Source of the DNA: WRHT01 sp031550525
Lineage (GTDB): Bacteria; Desulfobacterota; Desulfovibrionia; Desulfovibrionales; Desulfovibrionaceae
Assembly: GCA_031550525.1 (NCBI GenBank)
Contig: JAVBON010000030.1
Span: forward strand, 1-64,000
DNA: 64,000 nucleotides
Direction of reading: 5' to 3'
Both the position numbers and the translations under genes were made by a program. Shown here one piece after another: positions 52,159 to 59,171 of the stretch (within the stretch, counting starts at the first letter, position 1; each line of letters opens with the position of its first letter). Under the pieces are notes generated by a model, which was given only the letters and a program-made list of their open reading frames with translations, was not told the origin of the DNA and ran no database searches.

Positions 52159-53712
52159 TCATGCCCGCCAGATAATGGAAATTTTGAAGATAGAGGGACT
52201 TTCCGCATTTGTTGCGGCGCCTGAATCCAGCTTGAAGCCAAAACCGTGTATCTCGGCAATTCTTTTGATTATGGAAATTCCCAAGCCGCTGCCGTGGTGG
52301 TCTTGCCCCGGCGGGCGGAAAAAGCGCTCGCCCAGCCTTTGGGCGTAATCTTCCGGCAGGGGGGCGGCATCGTTTGCTACAATCAGGGCTTTGTCAGTAA
52401 GGGTTACGTGTATGCAACCGCCTTCCGGCGTGTAGGCCACGGCATTGTCCAGCAGGTTGCGCGCAAGCATGGAGGCAAGGGTAGGGCAGCCTTTAACCGG
52501 CATATGTTTTGATGGTATATCGCAATTGATCTTAATTTTTTTAATTATGGCTTTATCGTTATATACATCAACAATTTCTTTTATAATATCTGGCCAGTTA
52601 AGCAATGCATATTCCTGATTATCAGCAGGCATTGCCGTATTTTTAGAGGGGCTTTGCATTGCCTCCAGCCGTGAGAGGGCAAGCAATTGATCCACCAGGC
52701 GGGCGCTACGGTCTATGCCTTGCTGTAAATTTGCCAAGGCCTCCGCGCGTAAGGCCGGAGCTATCTCAGGGTCCGCCGCCACCTGCGCCTGCACGCGCAG
52801 GCCGGCCAAGGGCGTGCGCAATTCGTGGGCGGCATCGGAAATAAAGGAGCGTTCTCTCTCCAGCATGTGGCTGGTTCTGGTGAACAAGCTGTTCAGTGAT
52901 GCAACCATGGGCCGCACTTCCGCCGGTATGCTTTTCGTATCCAGCAGGGTGGCATCGTCCGGAGTTCTGTTTTGCAGGTTTTTAGCCACGCCCTGCAGGG
53001 GCGCGAGCTCGCGCGTTAGCAGGGCTATCAGGCCCAGCAGCAGTATGGGCAGCAGCAGAAGCCAAGGCAGAATTTGCTCTTTAAGCAGGTCCGCCGCAAG
53101 GTCAAAGCGGTAGTCCAGTTCCTGCCCCACTGCGATCAGGCGCTGTTTGTCCGCCGATTCCACCCACACAATGCGCCAGAGTTTTTTGGAGCCTGCAATG
53201 GGCGCGTTTACAAAGCCCTGCGCGCTGCCGGAAAATACAAAGCGGCGCCCGTTATCGCTGTCGCCGAGCAAAAGCTCGCCCTTGCGGCTGAACACGGCAA
53301 AGCCCAAGGCGTCGTCTTCCTGCTTGCCCCAGGCTTTTTTGCCGCCGCTGCTTATTATTTGCCGGGTCTCGGGCAGCATGACGCGGCTTTCCGGCATATT
53401 TGAAGCCGCCAGCATTTTTGCGAACATAAGCTGTTCGGTATCAAAAAATTCGTTGATGTATTTGCGGCATTCGTGCCAGGCAAAGGCGGCGGCGGACAGC
53501 CATGTTACAGCAAGAAATATTGCGAAAAAAATACTCAGGCGCAAACGCAAGCTTTTGGTGCTGTTTATTTTTAAGCGTTGCCCGCGCCGTTCAGCCAGAT
53601 GGCGGAAAAGCCGAAAACAAAGGGCGGGCATTTGGGCAAGGCCTGTTTTAAGCAGCCTGGCTGCCTGCGCCAAAAGCCGGTTTGCAACGCCCGTTGCCGA
53701 ACCTGCCTTCAT
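52159..53712 (-). CDS. qseC: Sensor histidine kinase, QseC-like
   Basis: Membrane kinase pairing with the QseB-like regulator. It starts inside the regulator's stop (ATGA overlap). A 55-residue basic, cytoplasmic N-terminal stretch is followed by the first helix (SIFFAIFLAVTWLSAAAFAW), a periplasmic sensor domain of about 115 residues, a second helix (LPWLLLLPILLLGLIALLT), HAMP-like linker, and the kinase domain: H-box ISDAAHELRTPLAGLRVQ, N-box LARNLLDNAVAYTP, and G2 HGSGLGISIIKRIAEIHGF. QseC-type kinases sense host or bacterial signals in enterics, but whether this one does is unknown. Symbol by synteny with ygiW-qseBC. Confidence 0.82.
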   Translation of the reverse strand: MKAGSATGVANRLLAQAARLLKTGLAQMPALCFRLFRHLAERRGQRLKINSTKSLRLRLSIFFAIFLAVTWLSAAAFAWHECRKYINEFFDTEQLMFAKMLAASNMPESRVMLPETRQIISSGGKKAWGKQEDDALGFAVFSRKGELLLGDSDNGRRFVFSGSAQGFVNAPIAGSKKLWRIVWVESADKQRLIAVGQELDYRFDLAADLLKEQILPWLLLLPILLLGLIALLTRELAPLQGVAKNLQNRTPDDATLLDTKSIPAEVRPMVASLNSLFTRTSHMLERERSFISDAAHELRTPLAGLRVQAQVAADPEIAPALRAEALANLQQGIDRSARLVDQLLALSRLEAMQSPSKNTAMPADNQEYALLNWPDIIKEIVDVYNDKAIIKKIKINCDIPSKHMPVKGCPTLASMLARNLLDNAVAYTPEGGCIHVTLTDKALIVANDAAPLPEDYAQRLGERFFRPPGQDHHGSGLGISIIKRIAEIHGFGFKLDSGAATNAESPSIFKISIIWRA

Positions 53713-54371
53713 TCGGCTTCTCCCAGGGCGTAACCCACCGCATGCACGGTTTTTATAAAACCATTGCCCAGTTTGCGGCGTATGCGGTGTACAAGTACTT
53801 CCACAGCGTTGCTGCTTACCTCTTCGCCCCAGGGGTGGAGTTTTTCTTCTATGGTATTTTTGGAAAGCACGTTTTGCTTGTTAAGCAAAAGCAGTTCAAC
53901 CAGCATTATCTCTTTGGGGCTCAGGGGCACAGGCGCTCCGTGCAGGCATACGCCGCGCGAGACCGGATCAAAACTGACCGCGCCGTGGTTTAGCAATGCG
54001 GCTGGTGTACCGTGGCTGCGCCTTACCAGCGCGCGCAGGCGGGCTGTCAGTTCTTCCAGATCAAAAGGTTTGCCAAGGTAGTCGTCCGCCCCCAGGTTAA
54101 GGCCCTCGACACGCTGGCTTATGGCGTCGCGCGCGGTAAGCACCAGCACCGGCACCACGCTGCCTGCCTTGCGCCAGCTTTGCAGAATATCCAGCCCGTC
54201 CATGCCCGGCAGGCCCAGGTCCAGTATAACCGCGTCATAGTCGGCGGAGGCAAGGGCATGCAGGCCGGTTTTGCCGTCCCTGAACCAGTCCATGGAAAAA
54301 CCGTGTTTGGAAAGTCCCATTTTGATGCCGCTGCCGATGAGGGAATCGTCTTCCACAAGCAGAATACGCAT
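53709..54371 (-). CDS. qseB: OmpR-family response regulator, QseB-like
   Basis: A 220-residue regulator with an N-terminal receiver (acidic pair in LLVEDDSLIG, phospho-acceptor D51 in AVILDLGLPGMDGL, TAR and K in LGADDYLGKPFDLEEL) and a C-terminal winged-helix (VPLSPKEIMLVELLLLNKQN, VEVLVHRIRRKLGNGFIKTV). It follows the YgiW-like gene by 72 bp and overlaps qseC by four bases. Probably activates its own operon when phosphorylated. PmrA/TctD-type functions cannot be excluded. Confidence 0.85.
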   Translation of the reverse strand: MRILLVEDDSLIGSGIKMGLSKHGFSMDWFRDGKTGLHALASADYDAVILDLGLPGMDGLDILQSWRKAGSVVPVLVLTARDAISQRVEGLNLGADDYLGKPFDLEELTARLRALVRRSHGTPAALLNHGAVSFDPVSRGVCLHGAPVPLSPKEIMLVELLLLNKQNVLSKNTIEEKLHPWGEEVSSNAVEVLVHRIRRKLGNGFIKTVHAVGYALGEAE

Positions 54372-54443
54372 AGGTTTTGCTTTCGGGCGGGGTTGCCCGC
54401 GCCTGCGGCGGCCCGGCCATGACCGGGTCGCCGCAGGATAAGG

Positions 54444-54878
54444 TTATTTTTTGATAATGGAGTAAACGTCTATTTCAAATTCCATAAAATCCTTATCCAC
54501 TTCGCCACGAATTTCAACCAGATCGCCAGGGCCTATGTTCTGGTCGCCCCATTTGCTCCGGCCTATCTTAAGGGTCACGGTGCCGGAATCGTCTTTGAAA
54601 AGGTATTCCTTTTTGCCAAGGTGCTGCACAATGTGCCCCACCAGCATTACATGCGCGTCGTCACTCATTTCCTTGGCTTGCGCCACAGTCACCTGGCTGG
54701 GGCCGGGGCCGGTATAGCCGCCCGTAGCGGTGGAGTTTTGCGCGTAGTAGTTATGATGATTATCTTTGGCTTGCGCGGTTAAAACTCCGCCGCCCAAAGC
54801 AAAGCCAAGGGCAAGCGCGAGAATGGCAAGGGCATGCAGGGCGTTTTTAGGGCAGAGGGCATGTGTTTTAACTGTCAT
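54444..54878 (-). CDS. ygiW: YgiW/YdeI-family OB-fold stress protein (periplasmic)
   Basis: Small secreted protein of the BOF family (bacterial OB-fold). The signal peptide is ALHALAILALALGFALGGGV with cleavage near TAQA-KDN, followed by a His/Asn-rich linker (NHHNYYAQNST) and the OB-fold: VTVAQAKEMSDDAHVMLVGH, GKKEYLFKDDSGTVTLKI, GPGDLVEIRGEVDKDFMEFE. In enterics this gene sits just upstream of qseBC and protects against peroxide and cationic peptides; here the same order is kept. ATG 54878 has GGAG about seven bases upstream and gives 144 residues; the longer frame from 54941 adds a non-secretory leader and is unlikely. Confidence 0.85.
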   Translation of the reverse strand: MTVKTHALCPKNALHALAILALALGFALGGGVLTAQAKDNHHNYYAQNSTATGGYTGPGPSQVTVAQAKEMSDDAHVMLVGHIVQHLGKKEYLFKDDSGTVTLKIGRSKWGDQNIGPGDLVEIRGEVDKDFMEFEIDVYSIIKK

Positions 54879-55033
54879 AATATTCTCCGGTACGTAACAG
54901 GTACGGTTGTTGGTTTGAAGTTTATTAAATAAGTAACACAATACTTACATAATTATTACAAGATATGATTACAAGGCGATTTTTTTTACCCGCGCAGGCA
55001 GTTTGGGGTAATACGCCACTTTTTGCCTTTGCA

Positions 55034-55195
55034 TCACTTATCAGCTACACCATAAACAGCGACGGAACAGGCGTGGCTTTCCGCCACTTGGGCGCGCACC
55101 GCCGTAAGCTCCATGGCTATGGAAAGGAGCAAGATAATAACGGCCAACAGATGTTTCGCGCCGGTTATTCGGGCTGGCAAGTTATTAAACGGCAT
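55034..55195 (-). CDS. Possible small single-helix membrane protein
   Basis: A 53-residue frame with one hydrophobic helix (KHLLAVIILLLSIAMELTAV) and a polar C-terminus with one cysteine. ATG 55195 has GGAG six bases upstream, much better than the other in-frame ATGs at 55207 and 55234. It precedes ygiW on the same strand by 155 bp and might belong to that operon. No homology recognised; it may be chance. The remaining parts of 54879-55468 show nothing else. Confidence 0.35.
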   Translation of the reverse strand: MPFNNLPARITGAKHLLAVIILLLSIAMELTAVRAQVAESHACSVAVYGVADK

Positions 55196-55468
55196 AAGGT
55201 TCTCCATTGGGTTTTGCAAACGGTAATCAGGCATGGCTCAGGTTCGTCTTGATGACAATTCAACATGCAAAACTTACAGGGTTCTTACAAAATGAAAAAA
55301 ACCACCAGGCGCTGAAAAATTTTATGGGCGGCTGACAGGCGGATTTTGTCTCAGGTTGTATTAAAGGCAAAGTGGATAAAATAAGGTTTATTTAGCGCCC
55401 GGCCGCAACCAGTTGTGCGGGTTTAAGGCCTGTGTTGCGCATAAGCGAAAGGAATTTATAATAAAATT

Positions 55469-56047
55469 ATGGAAAATACGCTTGTTGGAATTATTGCTTT
55501 CATGCGCAAGGCCGAGAACCTTAAAAACACCCTACGCAGCGCGCATACCTCGCAGGGCAGGCAGGAAAGCAGCGCCGAGCACAGTTGGCGGCTTGGCCTG
55601 CTGGCCTTGGTTATGGGCGGTTTTTTTGAGGGCGCGGACATGCTCCGCCTGCTACAACTGGCGCTTGTGCATGATTTGGGCGAAGCTGTAAGCGGAGATA
55701 TACCCGCAGTGCTGCAAGACGGCGCCCCGGATAAGCAGGAACAGGAACGGCAAGGCCTGTGCGAGCTGTGCGCGGATTTGCCTTCGCCCTTGCAGGCGCA
55801 AATGCTGGCCTTATGGGATGAGTACGAGGCCGCCGCAACGCCGGAAGCCCGTGTTATAAAAGCCCTGGACAAAATGGAGACCATTGCCCAGCACAACCAG
55901 GGCCGCAACCCGCCCGCCTTTGACTATGCCTTTAACCTTGCCTATGGGCAGGAGTATATGGATTTTCACCCCTCACTCAGGCAATTGCGCGATATGCTGG
56001 ATAAAGAAACGAAGATGCGGGCTAAAGAGGCTGGCCAAAATGGATAG
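55469..56047 (+). CDS. HD-domain phosphohydrolase (YfbR/HDDC2-like 5'-nucleotidase)
   Basis: A 192-residue metal-dependent phosphohydrolase. HD residues in order: H in SSAEHSWRLGLLAL, HD in ALVHDLGEAVSGDI and D in IKALDKMETIAQ, with the family's downstream block FDYAFNLAYGQEYMDFHP. Relatives remove phosphate from deoxynucleoside 5'-monophosphates. The ATG follows AAGGAATTTATAATAAAATT at a distance, so the ribosome site is weak. Family B begins two bases after the stop codon. Confidence 0.85.
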   Translation: MENTLVGIIAFMRKAENLKNTLRSAHTSQGRQESSAEHSWRLGLLALVMGGFFEGADMLRLLQLALVHDLGEAVSGDIPAVLQDGAPDKQEQERQGLCELCADLPSPLQAQMLALWDEYEAAATPEARVIKALDKMETIAQHNQGRNPPAFDYAFNLAYGQEYMDFHPSLRQLRDMLDKETKMRAKEAGQNG

Positions 56048-56048
56048 A

Positions 56049-56210
56049 GGATGAAGCCGGATTTGTGAGCGCTGGTCTGATTCGGCGCGTACAGCGCCTC
56101 ACCCTTTCAGGGTGGCTTCACCGCGTTACGCCGTCTGACTCCGCTATTTCGCGGAATTGTCCGCCCAGACCCCGCGAAGGTGTAGCTCGCAGCGCTGAAA
56201 CCCAGTGTGC
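56049..56210 (-). repeat. Family B repeat (B10), minus orientation, with module C
   Basis: Starts two bases past the HD gene's stop. Read on the minus strand it is TGCGAGCTACACCTTCGCGG, GGTCTGGGCGGACAATTCCG, module C, then the tail (AGCGCTCACAAATCCGG plus CTTCATCC). The tail hairpin differs from others (CCGG pairs replacing CCAGAT pairs) while staying paired. Confidence 0.7.
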
Positions 56211-56213
56211 CCT

Positions 56214-56558
56214 TTACTGCACGCCTTTAATAAATTCCACAAAATCTGTAAGTAGTTCAGTAAGATATGGTATGTTCATACTGACTATGGTGGCTATTAC
56301 CTTGTAAACAATGGCCAACACCATGGCCGTGCCCACGGTAAAACCAAGGCCGCGCGCTATGCCCGACATAAAGTTGAGCAAAAGCACCTTGCGCTTGTTG
56401 CCCGAGACTTTAAGGTATTCCGTAAGGCCGCAATTCTCCAGCCTTATGACAAGTTGTTCCAGTTCCTTTACGGTCACGGCCGGGGCTTGGCTTTCCGCAT
56501 CCTGATTTTCCGGCGCATTTAGTCCGTTTTTCGCATGTTCGTTCTGGCAGGCCTGCAT
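56214..56558 (-). CDS. DUF5665-family membrane protein
   Basis: A 114-residue protein with a helical N-terminus and one long hydrophobic segment (GLGFTVGTAMVLAIVYKVIATI), ending YLTELLTDFVEFIKGVQ. The NFMSGIARGLGFTVG block and the C-terminal amphipathic helix match the DUF5665 family as I know it; function unknown. ATG 56558 has AAGG about seven bases upstream; an in-frame TTG lies at 56576. Family B elements flank it on both sides. Confidence 0.75.
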   Translation of the reverse strand: MQACQNEHAKNGLNAPENQDAESQAPAVTVKELEQLVIRLENCGLTEYLKVSGNKRKVLLLNFMSGIARGLGFTVGTAMVLAIVYKVIATIVSMNIPYLTELLTDFVEFIKGVQ

Positions 56559-56635
56559 GTGCGCACCTTCTTGCAAATGTGATTTCCGGCCCTTTTGATT
56601 TACGCAATAAAAGAGAGTTCGTCAAAAAGAAGTGC

Positions 56636-56681
56636 CTCAAGGCGAAGAATCAGCCCGGCGCTCATAAATCCGGCTTCATCC
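56636..56681. repeat. Family B tail fragment (B11)
   Basis: GGCGAAGAATCAGCCCGGCG then CTCATAAATCCGG and CTTCATCC: only the tail hairpin of family B, 13 bp past the stop of the EamA gene. Confidence 0.6.
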
Positions 56682-56693
56682 TTAAAGCGCAAC

Positions 56694-57578
56694 TCAGGCC
56701 TTGGATTCCTGCGGGGAGCCGGCCGCGAAAATTCCGGCCAGCACCAGCGCGGCTCCGCAGTATTGCAACGGGGTGAGCCGCTCGCCCAGAATCACAAAGG
56801 CCAGAATCAGCGTGAAAACGGGTATGAGGTTGGTGTAAAGCATGGCTTGTCCGGCCTTTATTCTGGAAATGGCATAGTTGATGGCAAGATAGGTAAAAAA
56901 GCTTACCCCCAGCCCCAGGTACAGAATGGCCGCCCAAGCTTGCGGCGGCACGGCTGCCGGTAACGGCTGGAGCAAGGCCTTGGGCAAAAAGAACAAAACG
57001 CCGCCCACGCATTGCAAGGCCGATAAAAACAGAAAGGAATACCTGGCGCAGAGTTTTTTTATTATTAAGGCGTAACAGGTGGAAGACAACAAGGCACAGC
57101 AGATTAACAGGTTGCCCAGCAAAGGGTTGGGGGCATCGGCAGCCTCGCCGCCGTTGAAAGAGACCAGAATAACCCCAGCCACAGCCAGCCCCATGCCGAA
57201 AAGACCACGCCTGCTGATTGATTCCTTATAAAAAATCCAGGCCCCGGCGGCCACCACAAAGGGAAAACAGGCCACAATCATGCTTGCCTGCGAGGCTGTG
57301 GTATATTGCAGGGCGGAAGTCTCAAAAGTAAACAGCAGGCAGGGCTCGCAAAGCACCATTGCCAGCAGCCATTTCCAATCGCCGCTTTTGTAGTTTGTTA
57401 CCGGCAAGTAACGCTTGTACAAAATAATGTAGCAGATGGCGCCAACGGACACGCGGCCTAGCAGAATCTGCCATAGCGGGATATAGTCCAACGCTATTTT
57501 GTTGGCTATAAAGCCGCCGGCCCAAACAATATTCGCCAGAATCAGCAGTATGCTGACTGTGCGTACGGAAAAAGCCAT
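56694..57578 (-). CDS. EamA-family (DMT superfamily) transporter
   Basis: A 294-residue permease with ten predicted helices in two EamA halves of five. First half: VSILLILANIVWAGGFIANK (the conserved WGG-type start), ASMIVACFPFVVAAGAWIFY (helix 3-4), FGMGLAVAGVILVSFNGG. Second half: LLICCALLSSTCYALIIKKL, GQAMLYTNLIPVFTLILAFV and ILGERLTPLQYCGAALVLAG. Such carriers export metabolites or amino acids, but the substrate cannot be predicted. No other gene is nearby on the strand except DUF5665, 135 bp downstream. Confidence 0.88.
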   Translation of the reverse strand: MAFSVRTVSILLILANIVWAGGFIANKIALDYIPLWQILLGRVSVGAICYIILYKRYLPVTNYKSGDWKWLLAMVLCEPCLLFTFETSALQYTTASQASMIVACFPFVVAAGAWIFYKESISRRGLFGMGLAVAGVILVSFNGGEAADAPNPLLGNLLICCALLSSTCYALIIKKLCARYSFLFLSALQCVGGVLFFLPKALLQPLPAAVPPQAWAAILYLGLGVSFFTYLAINYAISRIKAGQAMLYTNLIPVFTLILAFVILGERLTPLQYCGAALVLAGIFAAGSPQESKA

Positions 57579-57828
57579 TTTACCCTCACTGTCACGTTTA
57601 TTCAGGAATAATATTGCGAATTAAGGCTGCAATGTTTTTAAAAAACACGCAGCGCGGCTCTGGTAGGGGGGCTAACGCATGCTTGCCCGATTGTAAAGCC
57701 CGCCGTTTGCGGAATAAGCATAATTGGCGGGGTAAATCCGCATTTAGCTGTGAGCCGCAAGATAATAACGGCAATTAACTTTCATTGCCCAATATTTGCG
57801 TATACATTTCAGATAGTGTTGCCGCTAG

Positions 57829-57975
57829 GGGCTGTCTCTAAAAAGCGTCTTTTGCCCCCTGTACTGCGTCAAGCGTCAATTTTTGTCCAGGGCTGTACCA
57901 TTAGAGCACTATCCCTGCCCCAAAATTGGCGCTTTCCTTGCCAGGGAACAAAATACGTCTTTTTAGAAACAGCTC
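57829..57975. mobile_element. Family D element (D3)
   Basis: Ends GCTGTCTCTAAAAAGCGT (57831-57848) and ACGTCTTTTTAGAAACAGC (57955-57973) are imperfect inverted repeats, 17 of 19 with one gap. The interior has TACCATTAGAGCACTATCCC and CCTTGCCAGGGAACAAAATA, shared with D1 and D2. It abuts D4. Positions 57579-57828, upstream of the EamA start, show nothing else. Confidence 0.7.
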
Positions 57976-58175
57976 CTGGAGTTTTTGCGCTCTGCCCGCG
58001 CCGAGAACATTTTTATTTGACTTGGAGCGCCCCGTGGCTCTTCCGGCGGTTTCTCCAGACAATTAAGTTTTTCCGCGTAATTGTGGGGTGATAGCGCGTA
58101 ACCGCGCGGTATTTCAACAGAAACTATTTTTATTTGGCAGAAACAAAACCCCTCCTCACGGCCGTACTGCCGGTA
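57976..58175. mobile_element. Partial family D element (D4)
   Basis: Matches D1 in TTTTTATTTGACTTGGAGCG, a module C-like hairpin (AATTAAGT / GCGTAATT near 58061-58082) and TTTGGCAGAAACAAAACCCC with CTCCTCACGG. Its left terminal repeat is missing, apparently replaced by D3. Confidence 0.5.
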
Positions 58176-58215
58176 ATATGACCAATGCACTTTCACACTG
58201 TTAAGGAGACGAATT

Positions 58216-58587
58216 ATGTTAGACGCGAATTTTCTGAATACTCTGGCAAAAGAAGGCGTAGCCCCCATTGTTACCTGGCATGGCGCGGAGCCGCATCTGG
58301 CCGCCACCTGGAACAGCTACATACATAAAACCCAAGACGGCAAACTGCTTATTCCGGTAATGGGCATGAAAACCACGCAGGATAACCTTGCCAAAAACAA
58401 CCGTGTAAAAATGATTATAGGCAGCAAGGAAGTAGCGGGAAAATTCGGCCCCGGCGCGGGCTTTTTGCTGGAAGGCACCGCAAAAATAATACGCGAAGGC
58501 AAAGACCTGAGCATGATGAAAAAACGCTTCGATTGGGCCAATTGCCTGATGGAAGTAACAGTAATAAAGGTTACGCAGACGGTGTAG
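58216..58587 (+). CDS. FMN-binding split-barrel protein, Desulfovibrio FMN-bp type
   Basis: A 123-residue flavin-binding protein. The whole length aligns, as I recall it, with the small FMN-binding protein of Desulfovibrio vulgaris: LAATWNSYIHKTQDGKLLIP, VMGMKTTQDNLAKNNRVKMI, GSKEVAGKFGPGAGFLLEGTA are the conserved stretches. The D. vulgaris protein is a dimer with one FMN per chain and may take part in electron transfer. AAGGAG eight bases before the ATG supports strong translation. This gene is the clearest taxonomic marker in the window. Confidence 0.92.
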   Translation: MLDANFLNTLAKEGVAPIVTWHGAEPHLAATWNSYIHKTQDGKLLIPVMGMKTTQDNLAKNNRVKMIIGSKEVAGKFGPGAGFLLEGTAKIIREGKDLSMMKKRFDWANCLMEVTVIKVTQTV

Positions 58588-58819
58588 GGTTAAAAAAATC
58601 TTAATATATTATTGATGATTGTAATACCATAAGTATTAGCAATTAACATTCCCAATGCTGGTGGTGTTGTGCCTTGGCTATATGCCGATGATATGGTTTT
58701 ATCATTATTGGAAACGCTCTTGTCGCACTTGAGCGCCTTGGTGAACGCCAAACAGCGATGTTACGGCAAAAAGAGCGTGAGCGGAAAAGCAGTTGGGGGA
58801 CGTGATTAGGCAGATAGCA

Positions 58820-58853
58820 AGCACCCTTGGCAAGTGGAATTGCCAAGGGTGCT
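58820..58853 (-). terminator. Hairpin at the end of the hxs operon
   Basis: A perfect 14-bp stem, AGCACCCTTGGCAA / TTGCCAAGGGTGCT, with a 6-base loop, starts 15 bp past the stop codon of the precursor gene. There is no clear U-run, so it may be a processing/stability hairpin rather than a strict intrinsic terminator. Confidence 0.65.
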
Positions 58854-58868
58854 GTGGTTTGGCTTTGT

Positions 58869-59141
58869 TTAATACCGGCTCGACACGTGTGAGTAATGGC
58901 TGCTGTGGCTGGAATGACTGGAGTGACTCCTATGGCTGTAATGCGCGGCATACAGTTGTGAGTCGTCACCATTTTTGATGACATCTGAGAAATACAGCTT
59001 GCTACTGGTGTCCAGTGCTTCCAGCGATGGGGATATTTCAGACGGAACATGCGAAATGCTTGCATCGGCTGAATTTGTCATCCCCAAGGCAGAAGCAAAG
59101 ATGCCTGCTGCGAAAAAGAGCTTGTAAATTAGTGTACGCAT
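58869..59141 (-). CDS. hxsA: His-Xaa-Ser repeat precursor peptide (HxsA-type)
   Basis: Presumed substrate of the two radical-SAM enzymes encoded upstream. The 90-residue product starts with a signal peptide (MRTLIYKLFFAAGIFASALG, cleavage near SADA), a polar region (about 28-66), and then seven perfect His-Xaa-Ser triplets at residues 67-87 (HYS, HRS, HSS, HSS, HSS, HYS, HVS) and a final SRY. The triplet repeat is the defining trait of HxsA proteins. AAAGGAGGG just before the ATG predicts heavy translation, as expected for a precursor made in excess over its enzymes. It starts 30 bp past hxsC. The signal peptide implies export before or after modification. The chemical change made is not known to me. 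Confidence 0.9.
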   Translation of the reverse strand: MRTLIYKLFFAAGIFASALGMTNSADASISHVPSEISPSLEALDTSSKLYFSDVIKNGDDSQLYAAHYSHRSHSSHSSHSSHYSHVSSRY

Positions 59142-59171
59142 TCATCCCTCCTTTGTAACTGATTATTAAGG

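Noticed and set aside
58643..59065. 140-codon minus-strand frame overlapping the precursor gene
   Set aside because: Runs in a different frame through the HxS array and hairpin; the 90-residue frame has the signal peptide, the repeat and the strong ribosome site.
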